Shown: in pieces, positions 49,162-57,331 of the stretch
How the letters are laid out: the number at the start of each line of letters is the position of its first letter
Numbering within the stretch: the stretch's first letter is position 1
NCBI RefSeq assembly: GCF_030814015.1
Contig: NZ_JAUSUL010000003.1
Coordinates: forward strand, 124,001-188,000
From: Amorphus orientalis
GTDB lineage: Bacteria > Pseudomonadota > Alphaproteobacteria > Rhizobiales > Amorphaceae
Length of the DNA: 64,000 bases
Direction of reading: 5' to 3'
The notes under the pieces: generated by a model
The model's database searches: none
What the model was told of the DNA's origin: nothing
The model's input: the letters and a program-made list of their open reading frames with translations, nothing else
Translations under genes and position numbers: made by a program

Positions 49162-50994
49162 ATGATCTCCGTCACGCCCTCCGCCACCCCGGCCGACGAC
49201 TCGCTCCTGTCGCTTCTCAGGCGGTTCTACCGGCACCTGTCCGCGGCGCGTCGGCGCGAGCTCGGTTTTCTTCTGGGCCTGATGTTCGTCGGCGCAATGG
49301 CGGAGCTGGTCACGCTCGGCGCGGTGGTGCCGTTCCTGGCGGTCCTGTTCGGGACAGATGCGGCGTCAGCCGGCAACCCGGCGGTCATCGACACCCTGAT
49401 CCCGCCGGGCCTGCTGTCGGCGCCGAATGCGGTCTATATCGCCAGCGGCGTGCTGATCACGGTCGCGCTCCTCGCAGCGACCATGAGCATCGTGATGTAC
49501 CGCGCGGTCTACAAGTACGTCTTCGCGATCGCCAACGACTTCGGCATCGACGCTTACCGCAAGACGCTTTATCAGCCCTATTCCTACCATCTGAACCAGA
49601 ATTCCAGCGACGTCATAGCCGTCACGAATTCGACGCAGATTCTGCTCTTCTACGTGCTGCTGCCGTTCTTCGAGGCGTTTCTGGCCGGTTTCGTCGCGAT
49701 CTTCATCATTCTCGCCCTCCTCGTCATCGACGCCAGCAGCGCCCTGATCGCCGGATCCGCCTTCGCCGCGATCTATCTGACCATCACCCGTCTGGTGAAG
49801 CCGCTCCTGAACCGCAACAGCGTGCGCATCGCGGCCGCGCAGACCGACCGGGTCAAATCCGTGCAGGAGGGCCTCGGCGACATCCGCGACATTCTGCTGG
49901 ACGGCACCCAGGAGGCCTACGTCCAGAAATTCGCCCAGGTGGAGACCGGCCTGCGCCAGGCCCAGGCGGTGAACTTCTCGCTCGCCGTGCTGCCGCGCTT
50001 CGCCGCCGAGGGCATCGGCATCATGATCATCGTCTCACTGGCGCTGTGGCTGAGCCGGACGGAAGGCGGGATCATCGCCTCGCTTCCCGTGCTCGGCGCG
50101 CTCGCCCTCGGTGCGCAGCGGCTGCTTCCGCTCGCCCAGAAGGTCTATGCCGGCTGGAGCCGGGCCGCCGGCAGCCGGTCCGTGCTTCTGGACGTGCTCG
50201 TGTTCCTGGATCAGGAGATTCCGCCGGAGTTCCAGGCCGCCGCCCCGACCGCGCCCGTGGAATTTGAGCGCGAGATCCGCTTCGACCACCTCACGTTCCG
50301 CTACACGCCCGACGGCGAGACCGTGCTCGACGCCATCGACCTCGCCATCGCGAAGGGCGAACGGATCGGTGTCGTCGGCAAGACCGGCTCCGGCAAGAGC
50401 ACGCTGATGGACCTCCTGATGGGACTGATCGCGCCCTCCGAAGGTGCGATCCGGGTCGATGGCGTGGAGATCACCCGGGACAACCGGCGCGCCTGGCAGG
50501 CCCAGATCGCCCACGTCCCCCAGGCGATCTTCCTGTCCGACGGAACGATCGCCGAGAACATCGCGCTCGGCCGCCCCCGGGAAGCCATCGACATGGCGCG
50601 GGTGCGCGAGTGCGCCGAGCGGGCCCAGCTCACCGATCTGATCGGGAAGGAGCCGGACGGCTACGACACCATCGTCGGCGAACGCGGGGTGCGGCTGTCC
50701 GGCGGCCAGCGCCAGCGCATCGGCATCGCCCGTGCCCTCTACAAGCGCGCCAGCGTTCTGATCTTCGACGAGGCGACCAGCGCCCTCGACGATCAGACCG
50801 AGCGCCATCTGCTGTCGGCCATCGCCGGCCTGAAACGCGACGACTACACCATGATCTTCGTCACCCACCAGCAGGCCTCGCTCGGCCTGTGCGACCGGGT
50901 GGTGGAGCTCGGCGAGGGCCACATCCTGTCCATTACCGAACAGGCGACCGAAGCCGCGGGCGCAGCCGGACCGGAACCACGGATGGGATCATGA
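49162..50994 (+). CDS. ABC transporter, fused permease/ATPase (polysaccharide or lipid-linked sugar export)
   Basis: A 610-residue half-transporter. The first ~330 residues form the exporter membrane domain. The ATPase domain has Walker A GKTGSGKST near residue 406, signature LSGGQRQRIGIARAL near 511 and Walker B VLIFDEATSALDD. The homodimeric exporter type resembles PglK/MsbA-like flippases of lipid-linked sugars. Its position between a polyprenyl-P sugar transferase and glycosyltransferases supports that, though the substrate is inferred. It overlaps the next GT2 gene by four bases. Confidence 0.87.
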   Translation: MISVTPSATPADDSLLSLLRRFYRHLSAARRRELGFLLGLMFVGAMAELVTLGAVVPFLAVLFGTDAASAGNPAVIDTLIPPGLLSAPNAVYIASGVLITVALLAATMSIVMYRAVYKYVFAIANDFGIDAYRKTLYQPYSYHLNQNSSDVIAVTNSTQILLFYVLLPFFEAFLAGFVAIFIILALLVIDASSALIAGSAFAAIYLTITRLVKPLLNRNSVRIAAAQTDRVKSVQEGLGDIRDILLDGTQEAYVQKFAQVETGLRQAQAVNFSLAVLPRFAAEGIGIMIIVSLALWLSRTEGGIIASLPVLGALALGAQRLLPLAQKVYAGWSRAAGSRSVLLDVLVFLDQEIPPEFQAAAPTAPVEFEREIRFDHLTFRYTPDGETVLDAIDLAIAKGERIGVVGKTGSGKSTLMDLLMGLIAPSEGAIRVDGVEITRDNRRAWQAQIAHVPQAIFLSDGTIAENIALGRPREAIDMARVRECAERAQLTDLIGKEPDGYDTIVGERGVRLSGGQRQRIGIARALYKRASVLIFDEATSALDDQTERHLLSAIAGLKRDDYTMIFVTHQQASLGLCDRVVELGEGHILSITEQATEAAGAAGPEPRMGS

Positions 50995-51941
50995 CCGCCG
51001 TCAGCATCATCGTCATCACCTACGCCCGCCCCGCCCTTCTGCGGAAATGTCTGGACACCTGCATCGCCCAGTCCCCGCAGCCTTCGGGCGGGTTCGAGGT
51101 GGTGGTCGTCGACAACAACCCGGCCGCCTCCGCCGAGGCGATGGTCTCGGAGATCGCCGCCACCGCGCCCGTGCCGGTGCGCTACGTCCATGAGCCGACG
51201 CCGGGCATTCCGAACGCCCGCAACGCCGGCATCCGCGCCACCTCCAGCCCGGTGATCGGCTTCGTCGACGACGACCAGACCCTCGCCCCCGACTGGCTGG
51301 ACCTGATGACGCGCGCCCTGGAGGAAACCGGCGACGACTGCATGTTCTCCAACGTCGCGCCGGTCTATTCCGAGCCGGACGTGAGCCCGCCGCCGGCCAT
51401 CGAGCGGCTCTACGGCCGCACCGCCAAGAGCCGGGCGACCAACGGCGTCCTGATCCGCCGGGAGACCTGCATCACCGACCCGTTCCCGTTCGACCCGCAG
51501 ATGATGTTCACCGGTGGGACCGATACCGACTTCTTCACCCGGCTCGCCAGCCGGGGGCGCAGCTTCGGATGGTGCGCAGAGGCGATGGCCTGGGAGTTCG
51601 TTCCCGCCGACCGGCTCGGCGTTCGCTACAACATGAAGCGGGAGTTTGCCGGCGGGCAGCACTTCGCCCGCACCCAGATCCGCTACAGCCGGTCGAAGCC
51701 GCTGACCGCCGCCAAGATCCTGGCCAAGGCCGTGCTGCAGACCGGCGGCCTGGGCGTGGCGGCAGCGGTGAGCCCGCTTCTGGGACCCGACCGGCGCGCT
51801 TTTCTCCTGCTGCGGCTGGCCGGAGCCGTCGGCAAGCTCCTGTGGCCGGTCCACTTCGAACTGCGGCGCCGGCCTGCCAAGGCCGCCGGGGCTGTGACCG
51901 GGGCGTCCGCTGCCTCGGCGCCGACCGACCCGCCGTCCTGA
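50991..51941 (+). CDS. Glycosyltransferase family 2
   Basis: A 316-residue GT-A fold enzyme with SIIVITYARPALLRKCL, VVVVDNNPAA, NAGIRATSSPVIGFVDDDQTL (the DDD carries the metal-binding DXD) and the acceptor-side TGGTDTDFFTRL. The C-terminal ~70 residues include hydrophobic stretches that may sit on the membrane. ATG 50991 overlaps the ABC stop (ATGA). It probably adds a sugar to the lipid-linked repeat. Confidence 0.85.
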   Translation: MTAVSIIVITYARPALLRKCLDTCIAQSPQPSGGFEVVVVDNNPAASAEAMVSEIAATAPVPVRYVHEPTPGIPNARNAGIRATSSPVIGFVDDDQTLAPDWLDLMTRALEETGDDCMFSNVAPVYSEPDVSPPPAIERLYGRTAKSRATNGVLIRRETCITDPFPFDPQMMFTGGTDTDFFTRLASRGRSFGWCAEAMAWEFVPADRLGVRYNMKREFAGGQHFARTQIRYSRSKPLTAAKILAKAVLQTGGLGVAAAVSPLLGPDRRAFLLLRLAGAVGKLLWPVHFELRRRPAKAAGAVTGASAASAPTDPPS

Positions 51942-51951
51942 CCGGCGCGCC

Positions 51952-52887
51952 ATGGCCCGAACCGTTTCCGTCATCGTCCCCACCCTGCGCCGGCCGGACG
52001 GGCTCGCCCGCGCCGTCGCGTCGCTCGCCGCCCAGACGGGGCTGGCAGGGGACGTCCTGGAAATCGTCGTGGTCGACAACGCCCCGGAAGGCGGGGCGGA
52101 GGCCGTGTGTGCGCAAATCCCCTGCCCGGACGGCGTACGCCTGTGCACCGTTCATGAACCGCGCATGGGCGTGGCGACCGCACGCAATGCCGGGATCGAG
52201 GCGGCATCCGGCGAGATCGTCGGCTTTCTCGACGACGACTGCACCGCACCGCCGGACTGGCTCGCGACCCGCCTCGCCTGTCTGGACAACGGTGAGGCTG
52301 ACGCCGTGTTCGGCCCGCGCCACGCCGTTCTTGAGGGTAATCCGCCCGCAGATGCCGCCTGGTTCGCGTCCGCCTTCACCCAGGATCTGCGAGAGGAATC
52401 CTGGACGCCCGTGTCCGACCGGTGCGACTATCTTCCGCTGACCGGCGCGCTGATGAACCGCTCCTGCTTCGCGGCCGGTTTGCGGTTCGATCCACGTCTC
52501 GACCGGATCGGCGGCGAGGACATCCTGCTGTTCAAGACGCTTCGGGAGTCAGGCGCCCGCATGGTCTGGTGCGCCGGACCGGCCGTGGTCGAACACGTGC
52601 CCGCCTCGCGGCTGGACCATGCCTATATCTGGCGTCGGCGCTATGTCAGCGGCCGGATCCGTTGCCTCGTTCCGTCGATGCTGCGCCCGCCGGCGCGGCG
52701 CGAGATCGCGGTTCAGATGGCGAAGGGTGCCGCCCAGGTGGCCCTGGCCGGTCCGCTCGCGCTCATCGGCCGCCTTGCCGGCCACTGGCCGCCGCAACTC
52801 ACATCGGTCGCGCTGAGCGGTCTCGGCAAGCTCTCGTGGTGGCGCGGTGCCAGTCCCCGCTTCTACGGCGAGGACCATGTGGGGTGA
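51952..52887 (+). CDS. Glycosyltransferase family 2
   Basis: A 311-residue GT-A enzyme clearly related to its upstream neighbour: SVIVPTLRRPDGLARAV, VVVDNAPEGGAEAV, NAGIEAASGEIVGFLDDDCTA and a GGEDILLFKTLRE acceptor motif. It lies 10 bases after the previous gene, so the two may derive from an old tandem duplication. It is the last gene of the ABC-GT2-GT2 unit and converges with the tautomerase gene. Confidence 0.85.
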   Translation: MARTVSVIVPTLRRPDGLARAVASLAAQTGLAGDVLEIVVVDNAPEGGAEAVCAQIPCPDGVRLCTVHEPRMGVATARNAGIEAASGEIVGFLDDDCTAPPDWLATRLACLDNGEADAVFGPRHAVLEGNPPADAAWFASAFTQDLREESWTPVSDRCDYLPLTGALMNRSCFAAGLRFDPRLDRIGGEDILLFKTLRESGARMVWCAGPAVVEHVPASRLDHAYIWRRRYVSGRIRCLVPSMLRPPARREIAVQMAKGAAQVALAGPLALIGRLAGHWPPQLTSVALSGLGKLSWWRGASPRFYGEDHVG

Positions 52888-52913
52888 AGGAGGTGATGAC
52901 GCTCGAACGAGCC

Positions 52914-53312
52914 TCAACCGTTTGAACGACCAAGGACCGACTTCACCGATCCTGCCGGACTGAACGACCAGTCGATCGGATTGTTTTCGATCAGGAACAT
53001 GATCGAGTTGGCCGGCTCGAAGCCGATGCCGGCGAGACGGTTGCGCATGTCGACGAAGAGGGCTTCCTTCTGCTCATCGGACCGGCCAGCCAGAAGCGCG
53101 ATCTCGATGACGATCGTCGCCGCCGGGTCCCGATCGCCCAGAAAGGTCGGGTGAAAGATCATATCGTCGGCCGGATAGCGCGACACGATACAGAAGAAAT
53201 CGTCCGGGTTTACCCCGCAGGTTTCGACCAGGCATTCGTGTAGGAGATCGTTGATCGCGTGGCACATAGAGGCCGGAAGATCTTGAGGCACATGCAGCTT
53301 ATTGAACGGCAT
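52914..53312 (-). CDS. Tautomerase-superfamily protein
   Basis: A 132-residue protein beginning MPFNKLHVP, so removal of Met would expose the catalytic Pro1 of the tautomerase superfamily. The rest fits a two-unit beta-alpha-beta fold (SMCHAINDLLHECLVETCGV, IVIEIALLAGRSDEQKEALF, NRLAGIGFEPANSIMFLIENNPIDWSF). The last segment resembles the C-terminal part of 4-oxalocrotonate-tautomerase-like proteins of this size. The substrate is unknown. AGGA lies eight bases before the ATG. Confidence 0.75.
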   Translation of the reverse strand: MPFNKLHVPQDLPASMCHAINDLLHECLVETCGVNPDDFFCIVSRYPADDMIFHPTFLGDRDPAATIVIEIALLAGRSDEQKEALFVDMRNRLAGIGFEPANSIMFLIENNPIDWSFSPAGSVKSVLGRSNG

Positions 53313-53491
53313 TCGACGATCCTGGGAATGGGAAAGAACCTCGATCCGGTATATTCCAGTAAAACCACTTAAAACACCGGTGTCTCGCCCATGGAAGGTG
53401 CGATAGACCATCCCCACACGGAAGACCAAGACGGGGGACGGCCCACATTGCACTCTGATCCTGTCTGAATTTGGCGCGGACTCCCTATGGC

Positions 53492-53668
53492 CCCCCGCTT
53501 TCGCGGGGGTGAGCGGATGCCGGAGAGAACCAACTTGAGCCTGACCGCCCGGTGCGCGGTCGCGCGCTGGCAAGCAAAGCCAGCGAAAGTGGGAACCGGT
53601 TTCGCGGCCGGCTTTGCGGAGGAAAGACCAAAGCCAGGAAACGTGGGAACCGGTCCGCCGCCCGGGAT
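53492..53668. repeat. Intergenic GC-rich repeat, third copy of the dispersed family
   Basis: The gap 53313-53672 has no gene. It holds a perfect 7-bp stem (CCCCCGC-TTTC-GCGGGGG, 53492-53509), then GTGCGCGGTCGCGCGCTGGC and two copies of GTGGGAACCGGT about 60 bases apart. The GCGGTCGCGCGCTG and GGGAACCGGTTTCGCGGCCGG pieces match the tails of the repeats at 15.2-15.5 kb, and AGCAAAG also recurs. Upstream of it (53313-53480) is the AT-richer promoter region of the tautomerase gene. Confidence 0.7.
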
Positions 53669-53672
53669 CTGT

Positions 53673-54041
53673 CTACTTCGTCGCCGTGCAGTCGACCGGC
53701 GTCTGATCGTCGGTCATCAGATCGGTCAGGCTCGCCGCGTCCTGGCCGGTGCTCCACCAGATATATTTCCCGCCCGCGTAGCGCGCGCCGGAGCCCGACA
53801 TGACGTTGGCCGCCACCACGAAGTCGTCGTCGATGGTCAGGAGCGCCAGCGAGACGGAGCCGGCGTTGCGGTAGTCCACCGCCACCGTCTTGTCGCCGCA
53901 GGTGTAGGTGACCTTCTGGGACGTCGCCTCGTCGGCGCCGGGCACGTCGATGGAGATCGTGGCGGACGGGTCCGCGGCAAGCGCCGCTCCGGCCGGAGCC
54001 AGCACGAGCGCGGCGGCAAGGCTCAGGGCAATCGTCTTCAT
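53673..54041 (-). CDS. MliC-like periplasmic C-type lysozyme inhibitor
   Basis: A 122-residue exported protein with a cleavable-looking signal peptide (MKTIALSLAAALVLAPAGAALA). The mature domain matches the MliC/PliC fold: VTYTCGD with Cys48, probably paired with Cys118, and inhibitory motif SGARY (84-88). The second motif reads YIWWSTG (93-99), with Thr where family members usually have Lys, so inhibition may be altered. There is no lipobox, so it would be soluble in the periplasm. GGGAGAGCTG precedes the ATG. Confidence 0.75.
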   Translation of the reverse strand: MKTIALSLAAALVLAPAGAALAADPSATISIDVPGADEATSQKVTYTCGDKTVAVDYRNAGSVSLALLTIDDDFVVAANVMSGSGARYAGGKYIWWSTGQDAASLTDLMTDDQTPVDCTATK

Positions 54042-54140
54042 CGTCAGCTCTCCCTTTCGTGGCGCGGGTGCGATCCTCGCGAAAACGGGACGCGTTTCCA
54101 ACTTACAATCCTGAAAGCTGTCCGGCGACAGGGCCGCAGC

Positions 54141-57100
54141 TCAGTGGGCGTCGGCCCAGGTGTCCGCCGCGTTCGCCTCCACCTCGAGCGGGACGGACAG
54201 TGCGACGGCCGGGTCGCTGGCACTTTCCATCACCTGCTTGATCACCGGGATCGTCGCCTCGACCTCGGACTCCGCCACCTCGAAGATCAGCTCGTCGTGG
54301 ACCTGCAGCAGCATGCCCGCATTGAGCTTCTTCTGCTCCAGCGCCGGCTCGATCCGGATCATTGCGCGGCGGATGATGTCGGCGGCCGAGCCCTGGATCG
54401 GCGCGTTGATGGCCGCGCGCTCGAAGAAGGCGCGCATCGACGGGTTCTTGGTGTCAATCTCCGGATAGTGCGCCTTACGGCCGAAGATCGTGGTGACGTA
54501 GCCGTGCTCGCGGGCGAACGCCTTGGTGGCGTCCATATAGTCGCGGATGCCCGGAAAGCGCTCGAAATAGCGCTTTATGTACTCGCCCGCCTCGCCCCGG
54601 GCGATGCCGAGCTGATTGGCGAGCCCGAAGGCCGAAATCCCGTAGATGATGCCGAAATTGATCGCCTTTGCCCGGCGGCGGACCATCGGGTCCATGCCCT
54701 CCACCGGAACCCCGAACATCTCGCTCGCCGTCAGCGCGTGAATGTCGAGCCCGTCGGCGAAGGCCTGCTTGAGCTGGGGGATGTCGGCCATGTGGGCCAG
54801 CACCCGAAGCTCGATCTGGCTGTAGTCGGCCGCCAGAAGCTTGGTGCCCGGCGCGGCGATGAAGGCGGAGCGGATCGCCCGGCCGGTCTCCGTACGGATC
54901 GGGATGTTCTGCAGGTTCGGCTCCGACGAGGCCAGCCGCCCGGTCGTGGTCGAGGCCATGGCGAACGAGGTGTGGACGCGCCCGGTCTCGGCGTTGATGT
55001 AGCCCGGCAGCGCGTCGGTATAGGTCGATTTCAGCTTCGACCACTGCCGCCATTCCAGGATTTTGGCCGGCAGCTCATGGCCTTCGGCCGCGAGATCCTC
55101 CAGCGCCTGGGCTCCGGTCGCCCAGGCCCCGGTCTTGGTCTTCTTGCCGCCGGGCAGGCCCATCTTGTCGAACAGGATCTCGCCGAGCTGCTTGGGCGAG
55201 CCGACATTGAACGGCTCACCGGCAAGCTCCTGGATCTCCTCCTCCACGGCGCCCATTTTCTGGGCGAAGTCGCCCGACAGCCGGGACAGCACCTGCCGGT
55301 CGATCATGACGCCGCGCCGCTCCATGCGCGCCAGCACCTCCACCAGCGGCCGCTCCAGGGTCTCGTAGACGGTGGTGACCTTCTGCGCAGCGAGCCGCGG
55401 CTTGAGCACCCGCCACAGCCGGAGCGTGACGTCGGTGTCCTCGGCGGCGTACTCGGTCGCCTTGTCCAGCGGCACCCGGTCGAAGGTGATCTGGGACTTG
55501 CCCGTGCCGCAGACCTCCTTGTAGGCGATCGGCGTGTGGCCGAGCCAGCGCTTGGAGAGCTCGTCCATGCCGTGGGCGCCGACGCCGGCATCGACGGCGT
55601 AGGAGATCAGCATCGTGTCGTCGAACGGCGCCACCTCGATGCCGCAGCGCGCCAGCACCAGCCAGTCATATTTCATGTGCTGGGCGATCTTGAGGACGGT
55701 CGGATCCTCCAGAAGCGGCTTAAGCCGCGCGATCGCCTCGCCGTAGGGGATCTGTCCCTCCAAGAGCGCGCCGTCATCGAACAGGGTCGCCTCGCCGGAC
55801 TTGTGGCCGATCGGGATGTAGCAGGACCGCCCCGGCGCCGTGGCGAGCGAGATCCCGACCAGATCGCAGGCCATCGCCGACAGTGAGGTGGTTTCCGTAT
55901 CGACGGCGACCACGCCCGCCGCGTAGGCCTCCACGATCCAGCGGTCGAGATCCTCCAGCGTGCGGACCGTCTCGTAGGTCGAGCGGTCGACCGGCGTCGC
56001 CACGGCTTCCGCCGCCCGCGCGGCGGCCAGCGCTTCCGGCGAGTGGGCCGCCACGTCGGTGGCGAGTTCGGCCGCCGCCGAAACCGCGGCAGCCTCCGGT
56101 GCGTCGCCGGATGCCGCGCCCCCGGTGCTCTCCTGCGGACCGGCAAAGGCCGGATCGGGCTCGATCAACGCGGCGTCGACCTCGTAGATCTCGGCCGCCC
56201 GGCGCGTGATCGTGGTGAAGTCCATCGCCTTCAGGAACGCAATCAGGGCCTTGGGGTCCGGGTCGTGGACGGCGACGTCGGCAAGCGGCACCTCGACATC
56301 CACGTCATCGACGAGTTTGACGAGCTGCTGCGAGATGCGGGCGAGCTCGGCGTTCTCGATCAGGTTCTGCCGCCGCTTCGGCTGCTTGATCTCCTCGGCG
56401 CGGGCGAGCAGGTCCTCCAGCGAACCGTATTCCTCGATCAGCTGGGCCGCGGTCTTCTTGCCGATGCCCGGCACGCCGGGAACGTTGTCGGTGGAATCGC
56501 CGGCGAGCGCCTGCACGTCCACGACCTTCTCCGGCGGCACGCCGAAATACTCCACCACTTCGTCGAACCCGATGCGGCGCTCCGCGCGGAAGGAGCCGCG
56601 GCTGCGCTCGCCCGAGGCCGGGTCGTACATGGCCACCTTGTCGCCGACGAGCTGCATCAGGTCCTTGTCGGCGGAGATGATCAGGACGTCGGCGCCCGCC
56701 TCCCGCGCCTGGCGGGCATAGGTCGCGATCAGGTCGTCGGCCTCGTAGCGGTCCTGCTCGATCGGGATCATGCCGAAGGCGCTCACCGCCGAGCGCATCA
56801 GCGGGAACTGGGGCACCAGGTCTTCCGGCGGCTCGGGCCGGTGGGCCTTGTAGTCGGGATAGATCTCGCGGCGGAACGAGGCTTCCGACTTGTCGAAGAT
56901 GATGGCCAGATGGGTCGGCTTGATGTCGACGGCGCCATCCCGGATGAATTGGAACAGCTTGTTGCAGAACAGGCGCACGGCCCCGGTCGGCAGACCGTCG
57001 GAGCGGTAGTTGTACTTCCGGTCCTGGTTCATCGACTGGAAGTAGGCCCGGAAGACGAACGACGAGCCGTCCACGAGAAAGACGTGGTCGCCGGGTCCCG

Positions 57101-57146
57101 GCGGACGGGATGAGACGGGGGCGGACTGGTTCGAAGCGTTCGCCAT
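54141..57146 (-). CDS. polA: DNA polymerase I
   Basis: A 1001-residue repair and Okazaki-fragment polymerase with all three domains. The 5'-3' exonuclease (about 20-310) has VDGSSFVFRAYF, GDSTDNVPGVPGIGKKTA. The 3'-5' exonuclease begins VVAVDTETTSLSAM, so proofreading residues are kept. The polymerase domain has the LLAADYSQIELRVLAH motif A, RRRAKAINFGIIYGISAFGL and LQVHDELIFEV. An Ala-rich linker (~320-370) makes it slightly longer than E. coli Pol I. Confidence 0.97.
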   Translation of the reverse strand: MANASNQSAPVSSRPPGPGDHVFLVDGSSFVFRAYFQSMNQDRKYNYRSDGLPTGAVRLFCNKLFQFIRDGAVDIKPTHLAIIFDKSEASFRREIYPDYKAHRPEPPEDLVPQFPLMRSAVSAFGMIPIEQDRYEADDLIATYARQAREAGADVLIISADKDLMQLVGDKVAMYDPASGERSRGSFRAERRIGFDEVVEYFGVPPEKVVDVQALAGDSTDNVPGVPGIGKKTAAQLIEEYGSLEDLLARAEEIKQPKRRQNLIENAELARISQQLVKLVDDVDVEVPLADVAVHDPDPKALIAFLKAMDFTTITRRAAEIYEVDAALIEPDPAFAGPQESTGGAASGDAPEAAAVSAAAELATDVAAHSPEALAAARAAEAVATPVDRSTYETVRTLEDLDRWIVEAYAAGVVAVDTETTSLSAMACDLVGISLATAPGRSCYIPIGHKSGEATLFDDGALLEGQIPYGEAIARLKPLLEDPTVLKIAQHMKYDWLVLARCGIEVAPFDDTMLISYAVDAGVGAHGMDELSKRWLGHTPIAYKEVCGTGKSQITFDRVPLDKATEYAAEDTDVTLRLWRVLKPRLAAQKVTTVYETLERPLVEVLARMERRGVMIDRQVLSRLSGDFAQKMGAVEEEIQELAGEPFNVGSPKQLGEILFDKMGLPGGKKTKTGAWATGAQALEDLAAEGHELPAKILEWRQWSKLKSTYTDALPGYINAETGRVHTSFAMASTTTGRLASSEPNLQNIPIRTETGRAIRSAFIAAPGTKLLAADYSQIELRVLAHMADIPQLKQAFADGLDIHALTASEMFGVPVEGMDPMVRRRAKAINFGIIYGISAFGLANQLGIARGEAGEYIKRYFERFPGIRDYMDATKAFAREHGYVTTIFGRKAHYPEIDTKNPSMRAFFERAAINAPIQGSAADIIRRAMIRIEPALEQKKLNAGMLLQVHDELIFEVAESEVEATIPVIKQVMESASDPAVALSVPLEVEANAADTWADAH

Positions 57147-57331
57147 ATCGGGATGTTGCCTTCCGCTCGGGGTCGGGTCGAGGGCGAATCGTGTCGGCGT
57201 CGCCCCTGCCGCAGGACGGTCTTTTACCCCCCCTTAAATCGCCACATCTAGCCTCCAATCGGTCATTGTGGACCGAACGGCGTGACCGAATCGGTCGCAA
57301 GTGACCGCGTCAGAAGGGAAATCCGTCAATC

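Noticed and set aside
57270-57315. A GACCGA/TCGGTC inverted repeat upstream of the PBP1A gene as an operator
   Set aside because: Short arms and several chance GACCG occurrences in a GC-rich gap; no known regulator or conserved spacing supports it.
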